DNA of 64,000 bases, taken from NCBI GenBank assembly GCA_963691815.1, contig OY829657.1:3540033-3604032 (forward strand), given 5' to 3'. Within the stretch, counting starts at the first letter, position 1; each line of letters opens with the position of its first letter. The position numbers were made by a program, and so were the translations under genes. Under the pieces are notes generated by a model. It was not told the origin of the DNA. It ran no database searches and was given only the letters and a program-made list of their open reading frames with translations. Below are positions 38,401 through 46,100 of the stretch, piece after piece. The DNA is from Echiichthys vipera. Taxonomy: Eukaryota; Chordata; Actinopteri; Perciformes; Trachinidae.

Positions 38401-41400
38401 GAGTGCGCCCTTAGTGACTTAGGAGTCCTCGAGAGGACACTTATCTTAAAAAGTCCCAAAAGTAGGAGTGAAACGCCCCTTATTTTCAAGAGTTACCCCT
38501 AAATCAGCAAGTTAGGACGAGCTCTTAGCCTTGAGATGTTTTGTGAATACGGCCCCCAGTTTATTGTGTTTTGGTCGTTTACTTATTATTTTGCATACAA
38601 ACGAACAAACAGTCAAACAATCAACATGAAGACTTAGGGCGCACTCACACTGTCCTTCTGTCCCGGGCCAAAACCGTTTTTTCAGCTAAAGCCTAATACG
38701 TTTAAGCAGTGTGAGTGCACCCGTTCCGCGCATAACTGCGGACAAGAGGTGGGCTTTAGCAGAGCCGTTTGCACATGTAAGAGCACGAGCTTGCACACGT
38801 GTACGAGCACGAGCCCTACGGCGGTAGCAGTATGTGCGCCTGTTCGGACATAGAAAATAGAATGAGGGACCATGCGCGGACATTTAACAACAACAACAAC
38901 AACGGCGGTGAAAAGTTCACGTTGGGGTGATGCGGAGGTGGAGTGTTTACTGCAGATTTGGTCGATGAAAAGATTCAAAAACAGTCGACAAGACGCACAA
39001 AAACTCCGAGGTCTACAGAAAGATCTGGAAACAAAGCCACACACACGCGATCAATGCGTGTGACATGTTACGGCGTGATGACGTATAGGCAGCAAGAAGC
39101 ATTTGCGCGAGGCCCAGGTAGTGTGAGTACAAACGGGGCTGGGGCGCGGGGGGAGAGGGAGGGGGGACAAGTACCCTAAAGCCCGGGTCGCGGTGCGGAA
39201 GGACAGTGTGAGTGCGCCCTTAGAGACAAGTGCAAAAACATCAAGGGGAGAGTAAAAGCGAACATAAGGGGACTGGTAGAGAACTCCTGTCGTGAAAGGT
39301 AAAGAGAAAAGTAAATATAAAAGTATTTCCATGGTCTAATCAGACATTACCTGTAGTCCAGTCTAATGGTAAAGACATATGTCATCCATTTTAACAGTTT
39401 TCAATAAAAACCTCTTTTTGTGTTCTTGGATTAAAAGGTAATTTCCATTACAAAGACGCTGTGCACAATATCAATCCATTCATCTACACTAGGCGCCTCC
39501 CTCTTCAGCCATTTCTGAGTTATTGATTTCTAACAAGCCCCGGGGAATATTCTCAGCAAATATTCATCTTTGTTCCTCCACTCCAGCTCCTCTAGATCCA
39601 CCAAATATAACAAATTGAAACAAAAAGTTGCTTTTGTTGAAAACACAGTCTCTGGAATTTGATGTACGCGTAACCAAAATGGGGTCACAACAGGGCGACA
39701 CCAGAATATATGACAGAGATTTGCCTCTTTGCTTCTCCCACATTGTGTCTGATTGGAATATGATCTCTTTTGCTTTTGAGTGCAGAAATATCAGATGACA
39801 TTTTCCATGTATATTCTCTCCAACGTGGAGAATTTGTTGTTTTACATTGTCTAAAAATGTCCTTCCAGTTCTCCTGTGAGATTATCGCAGATCATTTTTA
39901 AGTACTCACGTGATTCTTGCACTTTTGGAGTAGTATCTCCATGGTTACATTCACTTATTGTACGTCGCTTTGGATAAAAGCTTCAGCTATATGAATGTAA
40001 TGTAAAGCTGCATAGGGAGGGGCATTTGTAGGTCACAACGAACTGTATTTCCCAGATCGATCAATCAATCATGTGTTCAAAGATTAACGACTAATGTCTA
40101 TGTCACTCGTAACATCAGTAGTTACATTCAAACCCCTTTTATCTTTATCTCGTCATAGCAGGAAACAAAGGTTGATTTAATAACATAAATATTGGCTCAT
40201 TTCCCTTTAAAAGCCACCGGCACAATACCAGAGCCCTGTTCAAGTGTTTAACTATGCTACATCTGTGCCTTTCTTGTTATCCATCCATCCATCCATCATC
40301 AACCGCTTGTCCCTGTTGGGGTCGTGGGGGGCTGGAGCCGATCCCAGCTGACATTGGCCGTGAGGCGGGGTCCACCCTGGAGAGGACGCCAGTCTATCAC
40401 AGGACACATAGAGACAAACAGACACTCACATTCCCACCTACGGGCAATTTAGAGTCATCAATTAACCTAACACGTGCAAGTCTTCGGACAGCGGGAGGAA
40501 ACCGGAACCCGGAGAAACCCACGCACAAACGGGGAGAACATGCAAACTCCACGCAGAAGGGCCCCAGCTGGGATTCAAACCCTCTTGCTGTGAGGTAACA
40601 AGGCTAACAACCACACCACTGTGCCGCCCGCACTTGTTGTTGCAGGTCAAATGCATGCCACAAAAAAAAGGTATATAGGTCCAACTCCTGCATGCACTGC
40701 AGCTCTGCCTTTCTCCATAGATTTGACCAGCTGGTGTCCATACCCACAATCTGCCTCCAGCAATAAACCAAAACATACAACTGACCGGAGAGCACCACCT
40801 TCACACAGTAACACAAGTGACAGAGTAATAACACAACAGGGACAGTCCCAAGTCTCAAAATGTACTGTCAGTAGGAACTTTGATTTGGTTAGACAGGAAG
40901 GAAAAACCTGTTTTTAAAAATCCTACTGCTGTGAGCTTTCTAGATTAAAATAAGGAGCCTGCAACCCCATCAAATAACGCCCTACCTTTACTGAATACAA
41001 CCTCTTTATGTCCACGTTTGAGATAACTGGCTATACCAACCTTCATTCATTAATTCATTCACTCATCCCAGTGTCTAGCTATTATGGATTATAATGTCTT
41101 CAGGCCTCACGCTGTCCGATCAGTGGGATGAAGGGGGCGTCCCACCAAACTCCATTTACAATTCGGCTATTTATCGCATCATAGCATATTAGTAAACTTG
41201 TACAAACACACACACACACACCCCAAACAATACTGTTAACCACTGTGGTAGATGCTACTGGAGTCCTTGTGTTAAATTAGCATCTAAGTGACTCGCAAGT
41301 CATCACCTACATTCATTGAAAACCTCCCCTTTTGCATTGTCCTCTGCAGCTCCGGGTGCACAGAGATGTGTGGATCCAACAGCTGCGGTGCTGGATGAAT

Positions 41401-41711
41401 AAAGGCAGAAAGGGCCTGAATCCTTTACTATTAAATATAACGTTATTGGTTTGCTGATAATCACATTGTCGGAGCTTGGACATGCATCAGTGCAGAACAG
41501 CAGCAGGCTACTACAGGCTACTAAGCTAACCGGCTAACGCTAGCTTAACTGTGTAAGCTAGCACACAATAATTAAAAGGTCTTATTTATTATGTAGCTAC
41601 ACCAGCTATTATACTAAGCTCGTCGTTTGAGTGTTGCCCTTTAATATATCCTCCTTTGTTTGTATTTCTTACCTTTAATCGTTTAAGTCTAAATTCCTCG
41701 GAGTCCGCCAT
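14782..41711 (-). CDS. zmym4: Zinc finger MYM-type protein 4-like, 30 exons, complete
   Basis: Exons in transcript order: 41711-41673, 36150-35547, 33634-33582, 33492-33352, 33184-33121, 32705-32509, 32365-32241, 31456-31222, 31100-30885, 30799-30649, 30377-30262, 30161-29799, 28921-28771, 28457-28282, 28133-27956, 25986-25873, 25783-25740, 25617-25479, 23966-23478, 19888-19761, 19667-19550, 19411-19112, 19036-18957, 18664-18535, 18403-18252, 18131-18017, 16876-16628, 16461-16350, 16219-16151, 14929-14782. They sum to 5196 nt with phase conserved at every junction (1731 aa). The order is an acidic N-terminus, SUMO-type IKDEP motif, MYM fingers, proline-rich VPVPVPVF segment, and Crypton-like C-terminal domain. 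The closest remembered match is ZMYM4 (human about 1548 aa); without exon 19 this protein would be 1568 aa. The family works in nuclear, chromatin and SUMO-linked complexes. A ZMYM6 or other paralog is less likely. Confidence 0.9.
15344..16071. mobile_element. Non-autonomous hAT element in zmym4 intron 29
   Basis: The terminal inverted repeats are 17 bp: CATGGGTGTCAAAGTCA on the left and CAGGGATGTCAAAGTCA on the right when reversed. It is flanked by an 8-bp target duplication, ATCTAGAA at 15336-15343 and CTCTAGAA at 16072-16079, one mismatch apart. Both traits are diagnostic of hAT. Near 15607-15675 a remnant reads AKRKVDDENRVFEAWWEAEH, like the start of a fish hAT (Charlie-type) transposase. 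A poly-C run precedes it. Most of the transposase is missing. Confidence 0.85.
16303..16344. repeat. (TG)n/(CA)n tract abutting the zmym4 exon 28 donor
   Basis: On the transcript strand the donor GTGAGA runs straight into a (CA)n tract of about 20 units. Confidence 0.9.
17380..17570. repeat. LINE 3' UTR and tail in zmym4 intron 26
   Basis: AT-rich 3' end with CCGCGGGATAAATAAATAAAGC followed by a short (CTTGAAT)2 tail, typical of fish LINE ends. Upstream, 16990-17240 has loosely repeated TACTGTAACTTACTTCAGTA segments. Confidence 0.4.
18206..18241. repeat. (TG)n/(CA)n tract beside the zmym4 exon 25 donor
   Basis: On the transcript strand the donor GTACGCGCACG is followed at once by about 17 CA units. 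Confidence 0.9.
18535..19888 (-). CDS. zmym4: zmym4 exons 20-24: Pro-Val segment and basic linker
   Basis: Exon 20 encodes VPVPVPVFIPVPMNMYSQ, the signature Pro-Val stretch of ZMYM2/3/4. Exon 21 continues VPVPMVVPP. Exon 22 (300 nt) is acidic, with a short PPTDPPIAPPIDPP repeat, and ends DLEADVPF, matching ZMYM4 DLEADFP. Exon 23 is basic (KTRAAKRGVKRPRD), a likely nuclear localisation signal. Exon 24 contains LYGVKAWRSWVQQRN, matching YGVNAWKNWVQWKN at the start of the Crypton-derived domain. Confidence 0.85.
19950..23470. other. zmym4 intron 19: AT-rich, with microsatellites and a foldback element
   Basis: No exon seen. It contains a LINE-tail fragment near 20440-20480, a (TG)n tract at 21907-21950, a (CA)n tract at 22436-22453, and a foldback element at about 22651-23222. 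The foldback arms include GCCACCAGACTC (22940s) and GAGTCTGGTGGC (23150s), with paired TTTTACCT/AGGTAAAA segments. The GGGATAGTTTGTG start is a common fish MITE end. Confidence 0.5.
23478..23966 (-). CDS. zmym4: zmym4 exon 19: piggyBac-type zinc-ribbon exon
   Basis: This 489-nt exon is phase 1-1, so it can be included or skipped without shifting the frame. It has an acceptor ending CACCAG and a strong donor (CAAG|GTGAGC). It encodes RLTGRHF, then CKVC, an acidic and lysine-rich insert of about 60 residues, then QTSFYCKTC and LCPVPCFELYHT. That order matches the C-terminal zinc ribbon of piggyBac transposases (Pfam Tnp_zf-ribbon_2). Putative ligands are Cys1090, 1093, 1165, 1168, 1175, 1179 and His1184 of the 1731-aa model. 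I recall no such domain in human ZMYM2, 3 or 4. No stop or frameshift is present. The alternative is a solo transposase relic in an intron that only looks splice-ready. Confidence 0.75.
24731..25323 (+). mobile_element. PIF/Harbinger-like element, copy 1 (zmym4 intron 18)
   Basis: Inverted ends GGGCGCACTCACACTGTCC and GGACAGTGTGAGTGCGCCC. The interior holds a short open frame from 24975 reading KGSRWCDAEVECLLQIW, a Myb/SANT or MADF-like helix seen in the accessory protein of Harbinger elements. The left flank is TTA; the right flank is mutated. Size is 593 bp. Confidence 0.8.
25479..25986 (-). CDS. zmym4: zmym4 exons 16-18: linker before the captured exon
   Basis: Exon 16 contains NPVIADVVSLANGSATQPSV, matching the ZMYM4 VIANVVSLA stretch. 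Exon 17 is only 44 nt. Exon 18 contains ASTQTDAMRVP and KNKSVLCRP, matching ZMYM4 ASTQTDA and KNKALLCKP. Exon 18 ends in phase 1 (GCA G|GTAACT), which sets up in-frame joining either to exon 19 or directly to exon 20. Confidence 0.85.
27180..27420 (-). repeat. SINE-tail-like repeat with (GGAA)n in zmym4 intron 15
   Basis: A short (GGAA)n run at 27194-27210 is followed by an inverse copy of a fish SINE body (AAGTGCCTTTATAGTCTTCTGACC). The family is uncertain. Confidence 0.4.
27956..32705 (-). CDS. zmym4: zmym4 exons 6-15: tandem MYM zinc fingers
   Basis: Residues about 300-936. Exon 6 is Pro-rich and ends with the first CSGC knuckle, continued in exon 7 by KGQTAFQRKGSTQLFCS, nearly identical to ZMYM4. 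Further fingers follow in exons 7-11, with CFQC, FCGQFC, NCCEGCG, CAFC and CCQC cysteine pairs and an FCSYDC motif. Exons 12-15 add SKLTCHQCSKLF, MFCSRTCC, FCSENCKLLFKHEM and RCDSCRKQG. A Lys/Pro/Glu spacer of about 30 residues sits in exon 8. Exon 12 (363 nt) starts with a long Pro/Ser-rich linker. MYM fingers mediate protein contacts in this family. Confidence 0.88.
28980..29790. mobile_element. MITE-like element with a (TG)n tract in zmym4 intron 12
   Basis: Left end GGGGCGTTTCCATTAGGG and right end CCATAGTGGAAACGCACC are inverted relatives. Inner segments (AAATGGCCGTT) recur on both sides. A (TG)n tract occupies 29336-29400 and is followed by GA-rich DNA and a SINE fragment. It is probably a composite. 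Confidence 0.45.
33121..41711 (-). CDS. zmym4: zmym4 exons 1-5: acidic N-terminal region
   Basis: Exon 1 (41673-41711) encodes MADSEEFRLKRLK with a clean GTAAG donor. Exon 2 (35547-36150) is 604 nt and codes for a Ser/Glu/Gly-rich, low-complexity, probably disordered segment with an eight-Glu run. Exon 3 is 53 nt. Exon 4 carries VNIKDEPIDEGYDAA and IRQIKEELEH, two psi-K-x-E sumoylation consensus sites placed as in ZMYM4. Exon 5 (ELRISSVYSVGG) resembles the ZMYM4 segment just before the first MYM finger. Intron 1 is 5.5 kb and packed with transposons. Confidence 0.8.
34310..34862. repeat. 22-bp minisatellite in zmym4 intron 2
   Basis: About 25 tandem units of 22 bp built around GGGAAGATGTGCACGTTGTG, with few substitutions (GTGTT/GTGTA, CACG/CACA/CACT, TTGTG/TTATG). 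Each unit carries the palindrome GTGCAC. Apparent reading frames through it are repeat artefacts. Confidence 0.92.
35190..35400 (+). mobile_element. Degenerate PIF/Harbinger copy in zmym4 intron 2
   Basis: Shares GAGAGGTGGGCTTTTGTA and GGTGGAGTGTTTACTGCAGA with the complete Harbinger-like copies. The ends are eroded and the ORF is broken. This is an older insertion than the others. Confidence 0.6.
36765..37240 (+). mobile_element. LINE (L2/CR1-type) reverse-transcriptase fragment
   Basis: Translation gives VQALVSSRLDYYNSCVASPS and LQLIQDAAVRLVFKLPKSSH, the well-known C-terminal reverse-transcriptase motif of fish L2/CR1-type LINEs. Later parts are frameshifted. It lies in zmym4 intron 1, on the strand opposite the gene. 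Confidence 0.75.
37260..38554 (-). mobile_element. Harbinger-family element with transposase relic and nested insertions
   Basis: Inverted ends GGCCGTATTCACAAAACAT at 37260-37278 and its reverse complement at 38536-38554. Inside, the minus strand at about 37535-37724 encodes VVELVRDAITSP, EIKVVTTLHYGKMQLCKAGD and LGVSHP, resembling the N-terminal region of HARBI1-type transposases. Two pieces of the other Harbinger-like family are nested within it: an orphan right end at 37462-37509 and a full element at 37831-38410. Confidence 0.65.
37831..38410 (-). mobile_element. PIF/Harbinger-like element, copy 2 (nested)
   Basis: Same family as 24731-25323, in inverse orientation. TTA target duplications lie at 37828-37830 and 38411-38413. 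The left end is slightly decayed (GGACGCACACTGTCC). The Myb/MADF-like frame is disrupted. Confidence 0.8.
38637..39219 (+). mobile_element. PIF/Harbinger-like element, copy 3
   Basis: Ends GGGCGCACTCACACTGTCC and GGACAGTGTGAGTGCGCCC, with perfect TTA target duplications at 38634-38636 and 39220-39222. TTA is the Harbinger target preference. The internal frame from 38872 keeps the DAEVECLLQIW motif. It is the best-preserved copy. Confidence 0.85.
39230..41672. other. 5' part of zmym4 intron 1
   Basis: Apart from the family A repeat at 40280-40620, which starts after a short (ATCC)n tract, and a short (CA)n at 41206-41222, I see nothing recognisable. Bases near 39960-40000 (GTACGTCGCTTTGGATAAAAGC) resemble a common fish repeat tail. 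Confidence 0.4.
40280..40620 (+). repeat. Interspersed repeat, family A
   Basis: Carries GGCGGGGTCCACCCTGG and the ACATGCAAACTCCACGCAGA segment. It is diverged from the other copies by small deletions. Confidence 0.75.
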
Positions 41712-42414
41712 GTTTTAATTCTGCTGCAACCGCCGCGGAGCGTGCAAACATCCACCCGCCTCTAAGGGGTCGTTATTTAACAATAGAGATGCTAATTTAC
41801 ACTCATATGATGAAGGAATAGTCTTCTAACTCAGACCATTAAGTGTGTAGCAGCTGTGTAAGCCGCTGTCGTGTGTTTGTGGATGTACTACATGAAGAGG
41901 AGAGCCGTTAGAAACACAGACGACGAAGAAGAAGAAGAAGAAGAAACACTTAGTTACCGTAATTTTTGCGGGTTTTTCTCCCTTTTCTGTCGACATTGTG
42001 GACAGTTGTCCCTCTGTGTGTCCTGCTCCAGGTGAAACTGATAACTATGTGATGTTTTTGCTGTTTTAAAAGCGTGGTGGCTTTTACTTTTTCCAGTCCT
42101 CCTCACACGAAGACCAACCGAACCCCCGCTTTTTCAAATGCCATCTCCAAAAAAAAAAAAAAAAAAAAGTGCCCGGTGCTATATCCGGGTCACTACGGTA
42201 ATTCAGCTCCGACTGGAACAATAACACTGCGTCTGTGTGTGCGGGGAAGTGACAGCAGCTGCACTGGTGCTTTATTCTGCAGGAGAAATTTCTCAAAAAG
42301 AGGCATACATATCCAAATGCTGTGTATACATATGCTTATATTTATAAATAAACAAATACAATAAATAATGTAGAAATTATTTACATAATTATTTATTATA
42401 AGAAACAATAAAGA
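41712..42414. promoter_or_regulatory. Upstream region of zmym4
   Basis: Contains a short GC-rich patch (CCGCCGCGGAGCG) within 40 bp of the start codon, an (AAG)n run at about 41925-41946, and a poly-A run at 42150-42168. No TATA box is evident. From 42290 the DNA becomes AT-rich and resembles the 125-bp tandem repeat further on. Confidence 0.35.
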
Positions 42415-42790
42415 AATGTGTTTCCTCAGGAGGGGGTCTGGAGTCTCCCTTAGAGAGAGGGGGAGAAGTTCAGCATCCGTGAGGAACTCGGAGTAGAGCC
42501 GCTGCTCCTTTGTGTTGAAAGGAGCCAGTTGAGGTGGTTCAGGATCATCTAGAAAGGATGAACCCTGGGCGCCTCCCTAGGGAGGTGTTCCAGGCACGTC
42601 CAGCTGGGAGGAGGCCTCGGGGAAGACCCAGGACCAGGTGGAGAGATTAGATCTCCACACTGGCCTGGGAACGCCTCAGGATCCCCCAGTTAGAGCTGGT
42701 TAATGTGGCCTGGGAAAGGGAAGTTTGGGGTCCCCTGCTGGAGCTGCTGCCACCACGACCCGACCCCGGATAAGAGGCTGAAGATGAGAT
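42415..42790 (+). mobile_element. LINE 3' end, family B
   Basis: 5'-truncated copy starting at the GTGTTTCCTCAGGAGG segment and ending in GAGGCTGAAGATGAGATGAG. It splits a copy of the 125-bp AT-rich repeat: sequence related to 42296-42412 resumes at about 42800. Confidence 0.75.
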
Positions 42791-42799
42791 GAGAATAAA

Positions 42800-43163
42800 T
42801 AATGTGTATAAATAAACGTGTATTGTCTCAAAAAGAGTCATAAATATCCAAATGATATTATAAATATGCATACATTCATAAATAAGCAAATACAAATATA
42901 AAAATGTGAACAATAAACAATAAATAATGTGTCTACATAAACGTGTATTGTCTCAAAAAAGATGAATGAATATCAAAATCATATGTATATATATGCTTAT
43001 ATTTATAAATAAACAAATACAAATATAAACATGTGACATACAATAAATAATGTGTCTACATAAACGTGTATTGTCTCAAAAAGAGTCATAAATATCCAAA
43101 TGATTTGGATAAATATGCATACATTTATAAATAAGCAAATACAAATATAAACATGTGAAATAC
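42800..43163. repeat. AT-rich tandem repeat, about 125-bp period, three units
   Basis: The word AACGTGTATTGTCTCAAAAA recurs at 42814, 42939 and 43063 (spacings 125 and 124). Each unit holds CATAAATATCCAAATGAT-like and ATAAATAAGCAAATACAAAT-like segments and ends in AACAATAAACAATAAATAAT-type sequence. A related older copy lies at about 42290-42412. It borders the giant array. Confidence 0.8.
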
Positions 43164-46100
43164 AATAGTTAAATACAGAAGGTAAACAATAAACTCTTAG
43201 TTAAATACAGAAGGTAAACAATAAACTCTTAGTTAAATACAGAAGGTAAACAATAAACTCTTAGTTAAATACAGAAGGTAAACAATAAACTCTTAGTTAA
43301 ATACAGAAGGTAAACAATAAACTCTTAGTTAAATACAGAAGGTAAACAATAAACAGTAAACAATAAACTCTTAGTTAAATACAGAAGGTAAACAGTAAAC
43401 AATAAACTCTTAGTTAAATACAGAAGGTAAACAATAAACAATAAACTCTTAGTTAAATACAGAAGGTAAACAGTAAACAATAAACACTTAGTTAAATACA
43501 GAAGGTAAACAATAAACTCTTAGTTAAATACAGAAGGTAAACAGTAAACAATAAACACTTAGTTAAATACAGAAGGTAAACAATAAACTCTTAGTTAAAT
43601 ACAGAAGGTAAACAATAAACAATGAACTCTTAGTTAAATATAGAAGGTAAACAGTAAACAATAAACTCTTAGTTGAATACAGAAGGTAAACAATAAACAG
43701 TAAACAATAAACTCTTAGTGTAATACAGAAGGTAAACAATAAACAATAAACTAAGTTAAATACAGAAGGTAAACAATAAACAATAAACGCTTAGTTAAAT
43801 ACAGAAGGTAAACAATAAACAGTAAACTCTTAGTTAAATACAGAAGGTAAACAATAAACAATAAACTCTAAGTTAAATACAGAAGGTAAACAATAAACAA
43901 TAAACTCTTAGTTAAATACAGAAGGTAAACAGTAAACAATAAACTCTAAGTTAAATACAGAAGGTAAACAATAAACTCTTAGTTAAATACAGAAGGTAAA
44001 CAATAAACAGTAAACAATAAACTCTTAGTTAAATACAGAAGGTAAACAGTAAACAATAAACACTTAGTTAAATACAGAAGGTAAACAATAAACAATGAAC
44101 TCTTAGTTAAATATAGAAGGTAAACAGTAAACAATAAACACTTAGTTAAATACAGAAGGTAAACAATGAACTCTTAGTTAAATACAGAAGGTAAACAATA
44201 AACAATGAACTCTTAGTTAAATACAGAAGGTAAACAATAAACTCTTAGTTAAATACAGAAGGTAAACAATAAACTCTTAGTTAAATACAGAAGGTAAACA
44301 ATAAACAATGAACTCTTAGTTAAATATAGAAGGTAAACAGTAAACAATAAACACTTAGTTAAATACAGAAGGTAAACAATGAACTCTTAGTTAAATACAG
44401 AAGGTAAACAGTAAACAATAAACTCTTAGTTAAATACAGAAGGTAAACAATGAACTCTTAGTTAAATACAGAAGGTAAACAATAAACAATAAACTCTAAG
44501 TTAAATACAGAAGGTAAACAATAAACAATAAACTCTTAGTTAAATACAGAAGGTAAACAGTAAACAATAAACTCTAAGTTAAATACAGAAGGTAAACAAT
44601 AAACAGTAAACAATAAACTCTTTGTTAAATACAGAAGGTAAACAATAAACTCTAAGTTAAATACAGAAGGTAAACAATAAACAGTAAACAATAAACTCTT
44701 AGTTAAATACAGAAGGTAAACAATAAACAATAAACTCTTAGTTAAATACAGAAGGTAAACAATAAACAGTAAACAATAAACTCTTAGTTAAATACAGAAG
44801 GTAAACAATAAACAATGAACTCTTAGTTAAATACAGAAGGTAAACAATAAACAATAAACTCTAAGTTAAATACAGAAGGTAAACAATAAACAATGAACTC
44901 TTAGTTAAATACAGAAGGTAAACAATAAACAATAAACTCTAAGTTAAATACAGAAGGTAAACAATAAACAATAAACTCTTAGTTAAATACAGAAGGTAAA
45001 CAATAAACAGTAAACAATAAACTCTTAGTTAAATACAGAAGGTAAACAATAAACAGTAAACAATAAACGCTTAGTTAAATACAGAAGGTAAACAATAAAC
45101 AGTAAACAATAAACTCTAAGTTAAATACAGAAGGTAAACAATAAACGGTAAACAATAAACTCTTAGTTAAATACAGAAGGTAAACAATAAACTCTAAGTT
45201 AAATACAGAAGGTAAACAATAAACAGTAAACAATAAACTCTTAGTTAAATACAGAAGGTAAACAATAAACAGTAAACAATAAACTCTTAGTTAAATACAG
45301 AAGGTAAACAATAAACTCTAAGTTAAATACAGAAGGTAAACAATAAACAGTAAACAATAAACTCTAAGTTAAATACAGAAGGTAAACAATAAACAGTAAA
45401 CAATAAACTCTTAGTTAAATACAGAAGGTAAACAATAAACTCTTAGTTAAATACAGAAGGTAAACAATAAACAGTAAACAATAAACACTTAGTTAAATAC
45501 AGAAGGTAAACAATAAACAATGAACTCTTAGTTAAATATAGAAGGTAAACAGTAAACAATAAACACTTAGTTAAATACAGAAGGTAAACAATGAACTCTT
45601 AGTTAAATACAGAAGGTAAACAATAAACAATGAACTCTTAGTTAAATACAGAAGGTAAACAATAAACTCTTAGTTAAATACAGAAGGTAAACAATAAACT
45701 CTTAGTTAAATACAGAAGGTAAACAATAAACAATGAACTCTTAGTTAAATATAGAAGGTAAACAGTAAACAATAAACACTTAGTTAAATACAGAAGGTAA
45801 ACAATGAACTCTTAGTTAAATACAGAAGGTAAACAGTAAACAATAAACTCTTAGTTAAATACAGAAGGTAAACAATGAACTCTTAGTTAAATACAGAAGG
45901 TAAACAATAAACAATAAACTCTAAGTTAAATACAGAAGGTAAACAATAAACAATAAACTCTTAGTTAAATACAGAAGGTAAACAGTAAACAATAAACTCT
46001 AAGTTAAATACAGAAGGTAAACAATAAACAGTAAACAATAAACTCTTTGTTAAATACAGAAGGTAAACAATAAACTCTAAGTTAAATACAGAAGGTAAAC

